Shown: positions 1-9,412 of the stretch, piece after piece
Layout: every line of letters begins with the position of its first letter
Numbering within the stretch: position 1 is the stretch's first letter
NCBI RefSeq assembly: GCF_030552895.1
Contig: NZ_CP130649.1
Span: 744,001-808,000 of the forward strand
Reading direction: 5' to 3'
DNA from: Tatumella ptyseos
GTDB lineage: Bacteria > Pseudomonadota > Gammaproteobacteria > Enterobacterales > Enterobacteriaceae
Length of the DNA: 64,000 bases
The notes under the pieces: generated by a model
Seen by the model: the letters and a program-made list of their open reading frames with translations, nothing else
Databases searched by the model: none
What the model was told of the DNA's origin: nothing
Translations under genes and position numbers: made by a program

Positions 1-2241
1 AGAATACAGCAAAGCAGTCTGACTCCTCTTGATGAGACGATTAATACCATCAGTCACTTACTGCGCAGTAAAGGTGAGCATGTTAAATTTACTCATCACT
101 ACCAAGAGGCGACGACTTACGTCAGTTCAATGGCGCCTATTGACTGCTTTATGATTGAGTGGGTTCCTTCACAAAAAGAGGCCATTTATCATCTTCTTAA
201 GCAGTTGAGAATCCGGCATGAAAAGGTACCGGCGTTTTTGTTGGTTAATACCCACGATGAAGGAAAATCCATCCCTGCTGAAGTGATGAGTAATATTGTT
301 GAGACCTTTTTAGTCCTTGATGATACGACTGATTTTATCGTTGGCCGATTACAGGCAGCGGTCGCCCGTTACGAAAAAATCATTATGCCGCCATTGATGT
401 CTGCCATGATGAAGTACGCTAAAGAGAAAGAATATTCATGGTCGGCACCGGGCCACCAAGGGGGGATTGGTTTTTGTAAGACGCCTGTTGGTCGTAAGTT
501 CTTCGACTTTTACGGTGAAAATATTTTTCGTACCGATATGGGGATTGAGCGAGCTTGCCTCGGGTCGATGCTTGACCATACTGGAGCCTTTGGTGACAGT
601 GAAAAATATATTGCAGAGGTATTCGGGGCGCATCGTTCCTACTCCCTAGTGGTGGGGACATCAGGCGCAAACCGTACAATAATGCAGGCCTGCTGTACCG
701 ATAACGATATTGCTATTTGTGATCGTAATAGCCATAAATCTATCGAACAGGGCTTGATGTTAACCGGCGTTGCTCCGGTTTATATGACGCCAACCCGCAA
801 TGCTTACGGGATTATCGGGCCTATTCCCAAAGCGCAAATGACGCAGAAAGCGATTCAACAACGTATTGCTGATAACCCCTTTGCTAGCAAGGCAGTCAAT
901 AGCCGTCCGGTTTACAGCGTCGTGACCAACTGTACTTATGATGGGCTTATTTATAATGGCGATGCCATTCAGCAACTACTGGGTGAAAGCTGTGATCGTA
1001 TTCATTACGATGAAGCCTGGTTCGGTTACTCGCGTTTCAACCCGATTTATCAGCACTTCCACGCAATGCGTGGCGATAAAGCGATGCATGGCGCAGATCA
1101 ACCTACGCTGTTTGCTACCCATTCGACGCATAAATTATTGAATGCGTTATCACAAGCTTCTTACATTCATATGCGCGAAGGTCGTGGGTCAATTAAACCT
1201 GTACAGTTTAGTCAAGCCTATATGATGCATGCCACGACTTCGCCTCTTTACTCTATCGCTGCCTCCAACGATGTGGCGGCCGCAATGATGGAAGGTAATC
1301 AGGGGATTAATCTGACCACAGAAGTGATTGAAGAGGCGGTTGAGTTCCGACAAGCGGTAGCTCGTGCGCATCAGCAAGCCAACGCCGAGAACAGCTGGTT
1401 TTTCAAACCTTGGAATCCTGAGGTAGTCACCGATCCCCGTACCCAGCAAAGCTATGACTTCGCTGAGGCACCACGCGACTTATTAGTGAAAGAGCAAAGC
1501 TGTTGGATGCTGAATCCTTCTGATCGCTGGCACGGTTTTGAAGGATTGGACGAGAACTGGGTCATGTTAGATCCCGTTAAAGTTAGTCTATTAACGCCTG
1601 GTTTGAATGATGATGGGTCATTACAGGAAGAAGGGGTGCCAGCAGCGTTAGTAACAGCTTACCTTTCAAGCCTTGGTATCGTTCCGACACGTACGACTGA
1701 CTTCCAAGTGATGTTCTTGTTCTCAATGGGGGTGACTAAAGGGAAATGGGTAACCCTAATGAATAGCTTATTATCCTTTAAAAAACATTATGATGCCGAT
1801 GCGCCACTCAGCGAAGTCTTACCGGGACTGGTTGAGACGGACCCTGTTCTGTATGGAACGATGACGATGCAACAGCTGGGTCGTCGTATGATTGCCTTCC
1901 TGAAAAAACATAACCCAAGCGATCAATTGAATAAAGCCTATTCAAGTCTTCCACAAATGGATAGGTTACCGCGCGATGCTTACACGCAACTGGTGAAAGA
2001 TAATGTTGAACTGGTCTCAATCTATGAGCTTGCCGGTCGAACTGCTGCGAACTCTGTGATTCCTTATCCACCAGGAATTCCAATGCTGATGTCAGGAGAA
2101 AATTTCGGTGATCAGCACAGTCCACAAATTGCATACTTGCAAGCGTTACAAGCTTGGGACGATGCCTTCCCTGGATTTGAACATGAGACAGAAGGGGCGG
2201 AAAAAGAGGGCGGTGTTTATCATGTGATGTGTATAAAGTAA
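1..2241 (+). CDS. adiA: Arginine decarboxylase, acid-inducible AdiA type (5' partial)
   Basis: PLP-dependent decarboxylase that converts arginine to agmatine and consumes a cytoplasmic proton during acid stress. The frame is open from base 1, so the N-terminus lies outside the window; the first internal ATG at 130 is not the true start, because the in-frame codons before it read like the wing domain of this family. The PLP lysine motif ATHSTHKLLNALSQ is present, followed by the family blocks SPLYSI, VPTRTTDFQ and FPGFEHETEG, which match E. coli AdiA closely through to the C-terminus. AdiA rather than the constitutive SpeA is indicated by the aspartate-aminotransferase-like fold. The usual E. 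coli neighbours adiY and adiC do not follow; an ArgR-like gene does. Confidence 0.93.
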   Translation, partial: RIQQSSLTPLDETINTISHLLRSKGEHVKFTHHYQEATTYVSSMAPIDCFMIEWVPSQKEAIYHLLKQLRIRHEKVPAFLLVNTHDEGKSIPAEVMSNIVETFLVLDDTTDFIVGRLQAAVARYEKIIMPPLMSAMMKYAKEKEYSWSAPGHQGGIGFCKTPVGRKFFDFYGENIFRTDMGIERACLGSMLDHTGAFGDSEKYIAEVFGAHRSYSLVVGTSGANRTIMQACCTDNDIAICDRNSHKSIEQGLMLTGVAPVYMTPTRNAYGIIGPIPKAQMTQKAIQQRIADNPFASKAVNSRPVYSVVTNCTYDGLIYNGDAIQQLLGESCDRIHYDEAWFGYSRFNPIYQHFHAMRGDKAMHGADQPTLFATHSTHKLLNALSQASYIHMREGRGSIKPVQFSQAYMMHATTSPLYSIAASNDVAAAMMEGNQGINLTTEVIEEAVEFRQAVARAHQQANAENSWFFKPWNPEVVTDPRTQQSYDFAEAPRDLLVKEQSCWMLNPSDRWHGFEGLDENWVMLDPVKVSLLTPGLNDDGSLQEEGVPAALVTAYLSSLGIVPTRTTDFQVMFLFSMGVTKGKWVTLMNSLLSFKKHYDADAPLSEVLPGLVETDPVLYGTMTMQQLGRRMIAFLKKHNPSDQLNKAYSSLPQMDRLPRDAYTQLVKDNVELVSIYELAGRTAANSVIPYPPGIPMLMSGENFGDQHSPQIAYLQALQAWDDAFPGFEHETEGAEKEGGVYHVMCIK

Positions 2242-2286
2242 TAGTCTATAAGCCTAAATAAAACCGAATAAAAATTAAATACGTTG

Positions 2287-2318
2287 GGGTAGCAATAGTT
2301 TAATTGTTACCCTTTTTT
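2287..2318 (+). terminator. Rho-independent terminator after adiA
   Basis: A 10-bp stem (GGGTAGCAAT paired with ATTGTTACCC, one G-T wobble) with a 6-nt loop is followed directly by six T residues. It lies 45 bases after the adiA stop, so adiA and the next gene are probably separate transcripts. Confidence 0.8.
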
Positions 2319-2488
2319 ATTTAATCTTTATTCAATTAATATATTTACTTTAATTTAGATCAATTATGAATGATAAAAACAAGAGGGCGATTTTAATTTA
2401 AAATATCATGATTAAGGTCAAGGTGATGGTGGAGTAAGACTTCTTTTCATAACGGAGGTGATTAATAATATAGAGGTGGTATTACTTT

Positions 2489-2503
2489 ATGCCAATTATA
2501 TAA
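2489..2503 (+). other. Possible leader peptide ORF (MPII) before argR-like gene
   Basis: A five-codon reading frame, ATG CCA ATT ATA TAA, sits 9 bases after a GAGGTGGT ribosome-binding-like tract. Its stop codon overlaps the AAGGTGA Shine-Dalgarno of the following gene, an arrangement suited to translational coupling. A further GGAGGTG tract lies at 2454-2460. There is no conservation evidence, so this is speculative. Confidence 0.2.
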
Positions 2504-2515
2504 GGTGATCGTTTT

Positions 2516-2989
2516 ATGTTGAAGAAAAATAAATGCCTTGACCTAGATCGTGTATTTAAAAAATTATTAGAAGATGAATGTATTGGTTCACAATCAGATT
2601 TTGTTGAACATTTAACACAGCAGGGTTTTGAGCATATTAATCAATCAAAAATCTCTAGAATGCTCACCAGTTATGGCGCCGTTCGTAAGCGTAATGCACG
2701 AATGGAAATGGTCTATAGCTTACCCGCTGAACGAGGTGTACCAACGGCTAAAACTACCCTCAAAAGTTCTGTGTTAAGTGTTGAGTACAATCAGTGGATG
2801 GTAGTTATTCATACTGTTCCCGGTGCAGCCCCACTCATCGCTCGCTTACTCGATTCCTGTGGAAGAAATGATGGAATACTTGGCACAGTAGCAGGTGATG
2901 ACACAATTTTTACCGTTCCCGTCATCAATGCTGAAATTAACGATATTTATCGCTCTGTTATACAAATTCTAAATTCTGATAACAATTAA
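2516..2989 (+). CDS. ArgR-family arginine-responsive transcriptional regulator (probable paralogue)
   Basis: 157 residues, the usual ArgR length. The N-terminal winged-helix DNA-binding domain (about residues 1-70) contains the family block [20 protein letters not shown]. The C-terminal hexamerisation and arginine-binding domain holds [13 protein letters not shown] and [10 protein letters not shown], whose paired aspartates bind arginine in ArgR. The housekeeping argR of enterobacteria normally lies beside mdh, so this copy between an arginine decarboxylase and an arginyl-tRNA synthetase gene is probably a paralogue with a local job. The start is supported by AAGGTGA seven bases upstream. It is followed after 33 bases by the argS-like gene and is likely cotranscribed with it. 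It could control adiA, argS or itself; this is inferred from position only. Confidence 0.85.
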   Translation: MLKKNKCLDLDRVFKKLLEDECIGSQSDFVEHLTQQGFEHINQSKISRMLTSYGAVRKRNARMEMVYSLPAERGVPTAKTTLKSSVLSVEYNQWMVVIHTVPGAAPLIARLLDSCGRNDGILGTVAGDDTIFTVPVINAEINDIYRSVIQILNSDNN

Positions 2990-3022
2990 TACATTATTGA
3001 AAAATGAAGTGTAGAGGGAAAA

Positions 3023-4765
3023 ATGAATATATCAGCACGACTCTCAACTTACGCCCAAGAGGCTTTACATCAATTAGAAATCTCTCCCGTTGTGGCGATT
3101 ACGGCTAAAGTTTCATTACGTCCTGAATTGGCTGATTATCAAATCGACTCCATGCTTCCTCTTGCCAAAATAATAAAGATTCCACCTCGTCAATTAGCGG
3201 AGCAAGTAGTTGAACAGATGAAAAAAAATGTTCACTTTAGTGGGATGATTCACAGTGTGGAAGTGGCTGGTGCAGGGTTTATTAATATACGCTTAAACAA
3301 TAGTTGGTTGGCAGAGGCAGTAGCAGGATTGGCTAACGATCCACGATTAGGGGTTTCCCTACAAGACCCGACCCACATTGTTATCGACTACTCTTCACCT
3401 AATGTGGCGAAAGAAATGCATGTGGGCCATTTGCGTTCGACAATTATCGGCGATGCTAGCGTCCGCACTCTTTCGTTTCTTGGGCACAAGGTGACTAAAG
3501 TTAATCATATTGGCGACTGGGGAACGCAATTTGGGATGTTGATTGCTTACTTAGAGGAAGCCGATCATCAGGATCAACTCTCGCTGTCGGATCTAGAAGG
3601 GTTTTACCGAGAGGCAAAAAAACGTTACGAACAGGATGCTGAATTTTCTCACCGCGCTAGACAGTATGTTGTAAAGCTACAGCAAGGTGACGAGTATTGC
3701 CGTCAGATGTGGCAGCGTTTGGTTGAGATCTCGATGCAGCAGAATCAACACAATTATGATCTGTTGGGCGTATCACTTACGCCTGACGATATCCGCGGAG
3801 AAAGTGCCTACAATACGATGCTGCCAGAGATTGTCGATGATCTATTACAGCGTCATATCGCACAAGAAGAGCAGGGTTCTGTCGTTGTTTATCTCGATAC
3901 TTATAAGAATAAGCAAGGGGAACCAATGGGGGTGGTGATTCGTAAGAAAGACGGAGGCTATCTCTATACCACCACAGATATTGCCTGTGCGAAATACCGC
4001 TATGAAACCCTCAAGGCAGACCGCGTCTTGTACTATATCGATGCTCGCCAACACCAGCATCTTATGATGGCGTGGGCTATTGTACGTAAGGCGGGTTATG
4101 TGCCCGAAGACGTTGCGTTGGAGCACCATAAGTTTGGCATGATGTTGGACAAGCAAGGACAACCTTTCAAGACACGCGAAGGGGGAACGATCAAATTATC
4201 CGAACTGTTGGCAGAGGCGGTAAGTCGGGCGAAGCGGATTATCGAGCAGAAATCGCCCCATATTACTGGGGAAGCTCTGAATGAGCTGGCGACCATTATT
4301 GGGATTGGTGCGGTAAAATATGCCGATCTTTCTAAAAATAGAACCACTGACTATATCTTTGATTGGGACAGTATGTTGAGTTTTGAAGGTAATACTGCAC
4401 CTTACATCCAGTATGCCGGAGCGCGCATTCACTCTTTACTTGAGAAAGCTCGACTGCAAGGATTGAGTTGGCAGGATCCTAGAGGAGTGGAGGTGATGAC
4501 TGACGAGGAGCGCGCCATCGTTTTGGCTATTTTACAGCTTGAAGAGCGTATTAACTTGGTGGCGAGAGAAGGGCTGCCGAATATGATGTGTCAGTATCTC
4601 TATGAGTTAGCCTCTCTATTCTCGCGCTTCTACGCTACTACGCCAATTTTAACCGAGGGGGATGGGGCGAAAAGAAAAAACCGCCTTTACCTAACGGAGT
4701 TGACTGGGAAGGCTTTAGCACTGGGGTTGTCGACGTTAGGCATTCAGGTGCCAGAAAGGATGTAA
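3023..4765 (+). CDS. argS: Arginyl-tRNA synthetase (probable second copy)
   Basis: Class I aminoacyl-tRNA synthetase that charges tRNA-Arg with arginine using ATP. 580 residues, close to E. coli ArgS (577). The N-terminal Add-1 domain (about 1-110) is the most divergent part. The HIGH-type motif HVGHLRST lies near residue 133, and the [16 protein letters not shown] block stands where this family lacks a canonical KMSKS. The C-terminal anticodon-binding domain ends VPERM, much like E. coli. Near residue 463 the segment QYAGARI has Gly where relatives usually carry Tyr or His. It lies in an apparent two-gene operon with the ArgR-like regulator, with AGAGGGAAA as ribosome-binding site. The housekeeping argS of enterobacteria lies elsewhere, so this is likely an extra copy; that needs the whole genome to confirm. 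Confidence 0.92.
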   Translation: MNISARLSTYAQEALHQLEISPVVAITAKVSLRPELADYQIDSMLPLAKIIKIPPRQLAEQVVEQMKKNVHFSGMIHSVEVAGAGFINIRLNNSWLAEAVAGLANDPRLGVSLQDPTHIVIDYSSPNVAKEMHVGHLRSTIIGDASVRTLSFLGHKVTKVNHIGDWGTQFGMLIAYLEEADHQDQLSLSDLEGFYREAKKRYEQDAEFSHRARQYVVKLQQGDEYCRQMWQRLVEISMQQNQHNYDLLGVSLTPDDIRGESAYNTMLPEIVDDLLQRHIAQEEQGSVVVYLDTYKNKQGEPMGVVIRKKDGGYLYTTTDIACAKYRYETLKADRVLYYIDARQHQHLMMAWAIVRKAGYVPEDVALEHHKFGMMLDKQGQPFKTREGGTIKLSELLAEAVSRAKRIIEQKSPHITGEALNELATIIGIGAVKYADLSKNRTTDYIFDWDSMLSFEGNTAPYIQYAGARIHSLLEKARLQGLSWQDPRGVEVMTDEERAIVLAILQLEERINLVAREGLPNMMCQYLYELASLFSRFYATTPILTEGDGAKRKNRLYLTELTGKALALGLSTLGIQVPERM

Positions 4766-4769
4766 AAAA

Positions 4770-4800
4770 AAAGCTTATCAAATTTAATTTGATAAGCTTT
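4770..4800. terminator. Bidirectional terminator between argS and metZWV
   Basis: A long A+T-rich hairpin, AAGCTTATCAAAT paired with ATTTGATAAGCTT around a TTA loop, has A-runs before it and T residues after it. It can therefore terminate the plus-strand argS transcript and the minus-strand tRNA transcript that converge here. Confidence 0.8.
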
Positions 4801-4807
4801 CTTAGAT

Positions 4808-4884
<77 letters not shown>

Positions 4885-4906
4885 TCCGAGTACTGTCGTA
4901 TTATAT

Positions 4907-4983
<77 letters not shown>

Positions 4984-5008
4984 TCCGAGAACGACTTTCA
5001 TATTGTAT

Positions 5009-5085
<77 letters not shown>

Positions 5086-5098
5086 TCCGTGGAAGCGC

Positions 5099-5126
5099 AC
5101 TATACGGATTACACCGATCTTTGCAA
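5099..5126 (-). promoter_or_regulatory. Promoter of the initiator tRNA operon
   Basis: On the minus strand TTGCAA (5121-5126) and TATAGT (5099-5104) are separated by 16 bases. A G+C-rich stretch follows before the first tRNA, as is typical of stringently controlled stable-RNA promoters. Confidence 0.65.
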
Positions 5127-5287
5127 GCCTAAATTTCTAATAACCCGAAAAAAAGTCAATTTTCGCTATAAAATTATCCGAATAGTCCTTTTTTTAAGCA
5201 TTTTTTGCGGGGGATACGCTTTAGAGTTTTAATCTTTTAGGGGCTCTGCTATCTTCGCCAACAGACATCGAGCGATAAGAGAGACTC

Positions 5288-6409
5288 ATGAAATTCCCAT
5301 TACTCAAACTAGCTGTCACTGGCTCCTTGGTCGCGATGTTACTCGCGGGGTGCTCCTCGAAACCCACGGATCGCGGTCAACAATATAAAGACGGAAAAAT
5401 CACGTCGCAATTTGCCCTTCGAAACCAGCCTAATGCTATTGGTGCCCCAGTAAACGGCGGCGACTTCGTTAACCAAGTTCAACAGGTACAAGGTGCTTCT
5501 TCGCGTATGTATCAGCGTCAACAAAGTACTTTCAATGCTATTCAAAGTTGGCTGAACGCTGGAGGCGATACACGCCAATTACGCAACTATGGTATTGAAG
5601 CGTGGCAGATGGAAGGGGCCGATGATTACGGTAACGTTCAATTCACAGGCTACTACACTCCGGTGATTCATGCGCGCTATACCCGTCAAGGGGAATTCCA
5701 ATACCCCATTTATCGTATGCCACCGAAACATGGCCGCTATAAATTACCACGTCGTGCAGATATTTATGATGGGGCGATTGATTCCCGTTACGTGATCGCT
5801 TGGAGTAACTCTTTAATCGATAACTTTATGATGGATGTCCAAGGAAGCGGTTATGTTGATTATGGCGATGGCCGACCACTGACCTTCTTTGGTTATGGCG
5901 GCAAAAATGGCTGGGCGTATCACAGTATTGGCAAAGAGTTGATCGATCGCGGTGAAGTCAAACGTGAAGATATGTCGATGCAAGCGATTCGTGATTGGGC
6001 AGATAGCCACTCTTATGCCGAAGTTCGCCAGCTATTAGAGACTAACGATTCCTTTGTCTTCTTCAAACCTGAGCCTTTCACCCCTGTTCGTGGAGCCAGT
6101 GCGGTACCGCTGGTGGCTAAAGCCTCAGTTGCGGCAGATCGGTCGTTAATTCCACCAGGTTCAGTGCTCCTTGCGGAAGTACCGCAGCTGAATGAAAAAG
6201 GGAAGTTTAACGGTAAATATCAAATGCGCTTAATGGTTGCATTGGATGTCGGGGGCGCGATTAAAGGGCAACACTTCGATATTTATCAAGGTATTGGCCA
6301 AGAAGCCGCCCATTTAGCGGGATTCTATAACCACTATGGAAGGGTGTGGATCCTGAAATCTGCGCCAGGCGCAGGTGTATTTTCGGCTAATCCAGTCTTT
6401 AGCCAATAA
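5288..6409 (+). CDS. mltA: Membrane-bound lytic murein transglycosylase A
   Basis: Outer-membrane lipoprotein that cleaves the MurNAc-GlcNAc bond of peptidoglycan with formation of 1,6-anhydro-MurNAc. 373 residues. The signal peptide ends in the lipobox LLAGC (Cys at about residue 22). The MltA barrel domain includes FTGYYTPVI and the C-terminal 3D domain contains ALDVGGAIKGQHFDIYQG, with the aspartate-rich catalytic region of the family. It lies next to the initiator tRNA genes as in E. coli, with tcdA 35 bases downstream in the same direction. Confidence 0.95.
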   Translation: MKFPLLKLAVTGSLVAMLLAGCSSKPTDRGQQYKDGKITSQFALRNQPNAIGAPVNGGDFVNQVQQVQGASSRMYQRQQSTFNAIQSWLNAGGDTRQLRNYGIEAWQMEGADDYGNVQFTGYYTPVIHARYTRQGEFQYPIYRMPPKHGRYKLPRRADIYDGAIDSRYVIAWSNSLIDNFMMDVQGSGYVDYGDGRPLTFFGYGGKNGWAYHSIGKELIDRGEVKREDMSMQAIRDWADSHSYAEVRQLLETNDSFVFFKPEPFTPVRGASAVPLVAKASVAADRSLIPPGSVLLAEVPQLNEKGKFNGKYQMRLMVALDVGGAIKGQHFDIYQGIGQEAAHLAGFYNHYGRVWILKSAPGAGVFSANPVFSQ

Positions 6410-6444
6410 TCGATAGAGCGTTTTATTTAAAGAGTAGAGTAACG

Positions 6445-7245
6445 ATGACAGAAGCATGGCAGCAGCGGTTTTCCGGTATTACCCGGTTATATGGTCAGCA
6501 AGCCGCACAATTTTTTCCTGACGCACGTTTTTGTGTGATTGGAATTGGGGGCGTTGGGTCTTGGGCTGCAGAGGCCCTTGCTCGAACGGGGATCGGTCAT
6601 ATTACGCTGGTCGATATGGACGATGTCTGCGTGACCAATACCAACCGTCAGCTGCATGCCTTAAAAGAAACGGTGGGGGAGCAGAAGATTGAAGTGATGG
6701 CGGCAAGGCTGCGCGAGATTAATCCGGAATGTCAGGTAACCTGCATTGATGATTTTATCAGTCCAGAAAATGTGGCGGAGTACGTTAACCACTCCTTCGA
6801 TTACGTTATTGATGCCATTGATGCGATCCGCCCCAAAGCCGCCTTACTGGCGTTTTGTCGGCGGCATAAAATCCCCGTTGTCACGATAGGCGGGGCAGGT
6901 GGACAGATCGATCCAACCCAGATCGCCGTAGTGGATCTAGCGAAAACGATTCAAGATCCGCTGGCGGCGAAATTACGTGAACGATTGAAAAGCGACTTTT
7001 CTATAGTGAAAAATAGTAAAGGGAAGCTAGGAATAGACTGCGTCTTTTCGACCGAGGCACTTCGCTACCCGCAAGCCGATGGTTCGGTATGCCAATCCCG
7101 CGCCACCGCTGAAGGGCCTAAACGTATGGATTGTGCCTCAGGCTTTGGGGCTGTGACTATGGTCACCGCTTCCTTTGGTTTTGTAGCGGTGTCTCATGCG
7201 TTGAAAAAATTTATCGCCCGTAAACTGCGTCAAGTGGGAAGTTAA
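6445..7245 (+). CDS. tcdA: tRNA threonylcarbamoyladenosine dehydratase TcdA (CsdL)
   Basis: E1-like ATP-dependent enzyme that dehydrates t6A37 of tRNA to the cyclic ct6A form. 266 residues. The nucleotide-binding motif GIGGVGSWAAEAL is near residue 31, and the adenylation-domain segments DMDDVCVTNTNRQ and DAIDAIRPK are conserved. It works with the CsdA-CsdE sulfur-transfer pair, whose genes are convergent just downstream; the stop overlaps csdE by 4 bases. A C-terminal basic amphipathic tail (KKFIARKLRQ) resembles that of E. coli TcdA. Confidence 0.95.
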   Translation: MTEAWQQRFSGITRLYGQQAAQFFPDARFCVIGIGGVGSWAAEALARTGIGHITLVDMDDVCVTNTNRQLHALKETVGEQKIEVMAARLREINPECQVTCIDDFISPENVAEYVNHSFDYVIDAIDAIRPKAALLAFCRRHKIPVVTIGGAGGQIDPTQIAVVDLAKTIQDPLAAKLRERLKSDFSIVKNSKGKLGIDCVFSTEALRYPQADGSVCQSRATAEGPKRMDCASGFGAVTMVTASFGFVAVSHALKKFIARKLRQVGS

Positions 7246-7688
7246 TCATGCGCCAATGCGGTATTTGCCGCATTATTAATCGCTTGGGCAACCGCTGCTA
7301 AGCCACTGTTGCGTGTAGCAGTGAGGTGATGGGCTACGCCCAACTCACTAAATAGAGCTAACAGATCCTTATTAGCCAGTGAGTGAGGAGAATGTCCCTC
7401 ACATTGGCTGAGGAGAATGGCTAATAAACCTTTTACAATGCGACTTTCACTCTCGAATACAAAGTGAAATTGACCTTGTTCAGTCAGTTCATGGGCGACC
7501 CATACGCGATTCTCACAACCAAAAATCTCATTCTCTAAAGTGCGGAATGCATCCGGTAGTGTTGGCATTTGACGACTCAGGCGGATTATCTCTCGATATC
7601 GGTCTTCCCAATGAGGGCTTTTAGCTAATCGTTGAGTGATCGCTTCAGTAGTGATATCCGTACCAAAAGGGTGATCGGGAAGCTGCAT
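7242..7688 (-). CDS. csdE: Cysteine desulfuration protein CsdE (SufE family)
   Basis: Sulfur acceptor that takes persulfide from the desulfurase CsdA. 148 residues. The SufE fold carries the acceptor cysteine in FGCENRVWVAHE (Cys near residue 61). It is transcribed right after csdA (11-base gap) in a two-gene minus-strand operon. CsdE is known to pass sulfur to CsdL/TcdA, encoded convergently next door. Confidence 0.94.
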   Translation of the reverse strand: MQLPDHPFGTDITTEAITQRLAKSPHWEDRYREIIRLSRQMPTLPDAFRTLENEIFGCENRVWVAHELTEQGQFHFVFESESRIVKGLLAILLSQCEGHSPHSLANKDLLALFSELGVAHHLTATRNSGLAAVAQAINNAANTALAHD

Positions 7689-7699
7689 AAATTTCGGCC

Positions 7700-8908
7700 T
7701 TAATCTTCTTCAGTGAGTAATTGATAAGCAAAGGTGACGGCTTTCATTAATTTTTCGACATCCTCTTCGTTATTATAGGCTGCGAAGGATGCACGTAAGG
7801 TGCTATTCACGCCAAGTGCTTGGATATAAGGCTGAGCACAGTGTTGGCCTACACGTAATGACACATCGTATTCGCTGATCAAGGTGAAGAGATCAGCACT
7901 GTGCAGCGAGTTGAAAGCGAATGAGATAATCGGTGAACCCGCGGCACGAAATAAAGTTATTCCCGGCAGTGCTACTAACTGTTTTGCTGCACGGTCGGCG
8001 AGTTGGCAGGCCCAGGCTTCTGCCGCTTGCCAATCCACGGATTGATGGAAATCGAGTGTGCTTGCTAAGCCAAGTACGCCAGCAATATTGGGTGTTCCAG
8101 GTTCAAAGCACCATGGCGCAGGCATTAAACGATAGCCATCGAAATCAACGTGACTAATAATTTTTCCTCCTCCTTGCACCGGGCGCATTTCAGCCAAGCG
8201 ATCTTCACGGGCATAAAGAATACCGATACCTGTTGGTCCGTATAACTTATGTGCGGAAAACACGTAAAAATCTGCATTCCATTGTTGTACGTCAGCAGGA
8301 TGATGGACAATACCTTGCGCACCATCCACCAATACGGCTGCCCCAGCGCGGTGGGCGAGCGTAATGATCTCAGTCATCGGCGGCATGTAACCCGTAACAT
8401 TCGACATTTGTGTTATGGCGACTAAACGCGTCTTAGCTGTCAGCAGTAGCGTTAATTGCTCGATATCCAGCTCACCCACGGCGTTCACCGGCCAACGGAT
8501 AACCTTCGCACCGGTTTTCTCTGCCAGCATTAGCCAAGGCAATAAATTGGCGTGATGTTCGACTTCGCTAACTAAAATCTCGTCACCAGGTTGTAGTTGA
8601 TGGGCTAACCATGCATCAGCCACGAGGTTGATGGACGCCGTACTGCCCTGTGTCCAGATAATATGCTTGGCATCGACGGCATTAATTAACGCTGCGACTT
8701 GTTGGCGGCAAGCCTCATAACGTTGCGTGACCTCTTGCGCTTGTGAGTAGTGGCTGCGATGTACCGTGCCACCGTTTTGATAATAGGCTTGTGTCGCCTC
8801 AATCATTGCCTGTGGACGCAGACTTGTCGCGGCGCTGTCAAGGTAACAGTTCAACGTATGGAGTGCGGGAAACTGTTGACGAAACCATTCAGGAGAGAAT
8901 TTTCTCAT
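7700..8908 (-). CDS. csdA: Cysteine desulfurase CsdA
   Basis: PLP-dependent class V aminotransferase-fold enzyme that removes sulfur from cysteine as a protein persulfide. 402 residues, against 401 in E. coli. The PLP lysine lies in FSAHKLYGPTGIG and the catalytic cysteine in LRVGQHCAQP near the C-terminus, the SufS/CsdA-type class II arrangement. First gene of the csdA-csdE operon, with its start divergent from ygdI. Confidence 0.95.
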   Translation of the reverse strand: MRKFSPEWFRQQFPALHTLNCYLDSAATSLRPQAMIEATQAYYQNGGTVHRSHYSQAQEVTQRYEACRQQVAALINAVDAKHIIWTQGSTASINLVADAWLAHQLQPGDEILVSEVEHHANLLPWLMLAEKTGAKVIRWPVNAVGELDIEQLTLLLTAKTRLVAITQMSNVTGYMPPMTEIITLAHRAGAAVLVDGAQGIVHHPADVQQWNADFYVFSAHKLYGPTGIGILYAREDRLAEMRPVQGGGKIISHVDFDGYRLMPAPWCFEPGTPNIAGVLGLASTLDFHQSVDWQAAEAWACQLADRAAKQLVALPGITLFRAAGSPIISFAFNSLHSADLFTLISEYDVSLRVGQHCAQPYIQALGVNSTLRASFAAYNNEEDVEKLMKAVTFAYQLLTEED

Positions 8909-9034
8909 ACTGTGCGCGATAACCTTTTTTTGAACTCAAACCATGGCAATTTTCGTGACTTGGCCTATGGTAAGTATAAGAACTGAAAAATCCAGATCTA
9001 TAATGACTGAAGAAATTCGATACGGAGATAATAA

Positions 9035-9262
9035 ATGAAAAAGCATCTTTTAGCTGTATTGGCTGTCTCGGGCTTAGCTTTTACTCTTGCAGGGTGTTCG
9101 AGTAATTATGTTATGCATACCAACGATGGACAGACCATTGTTACTCAAGGTAAACCTTCAGTGGATGAAGATACTGGGCTTATTCTTTATAAAGATGGCG
9201 CAGGTGTCAAACAACAGATCAACCGTTCAGAAGTGAAAGATCTGACTGAAGTCGGCCAATAA
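9035..9262 (+). CDS. ygdI: Small YgdI/YgdR-family lipoprotein
   Basis: 75-residue outer-membrane lipoprotein of unknown function with an SH3-like C-terminal fold. The signal peptide ends in LAGC (Cys near residue 21), followed by the family signature NYVMHTNDGQTI and the segment KQQINRSEVKDL. A good ribosome-binding site, ACGGAGA, precedes the start. It sits between csdA and gcvB/gcvA as in E. coli. Confidence 0.93.
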   Translation: MKKHLLAVLAVSGLAFTLAGCSSNYVMHTNDGQTIVTQGKPSVDEDTGLILYKDGAGVKQQINRSEVKDLTEVGQ

Positions 9263-9412
9263 CCTCTTCTCTAGGCTGGCGGTATTCGCTGCCAGTCACC
9301 TTCCTCGTAATGCCCTCTAGCATGAATTAAATCTATCCGTATTTCACGCAAACGATTGGTATTTGCGCCCTTACTTTTGTCTCTTTCTAGATCCAAATGA
9401 TGTCGCCTAGGC

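Noticed and set aside
2242..2515. Possible ARG-box operators for ArgR.
   Set aside because: CCGAATAAAAATTAAA near 2265 and other A+T-rich segments match only loosely, with at least two mismatches; in such A+T-rich DNA this is expected by chance.
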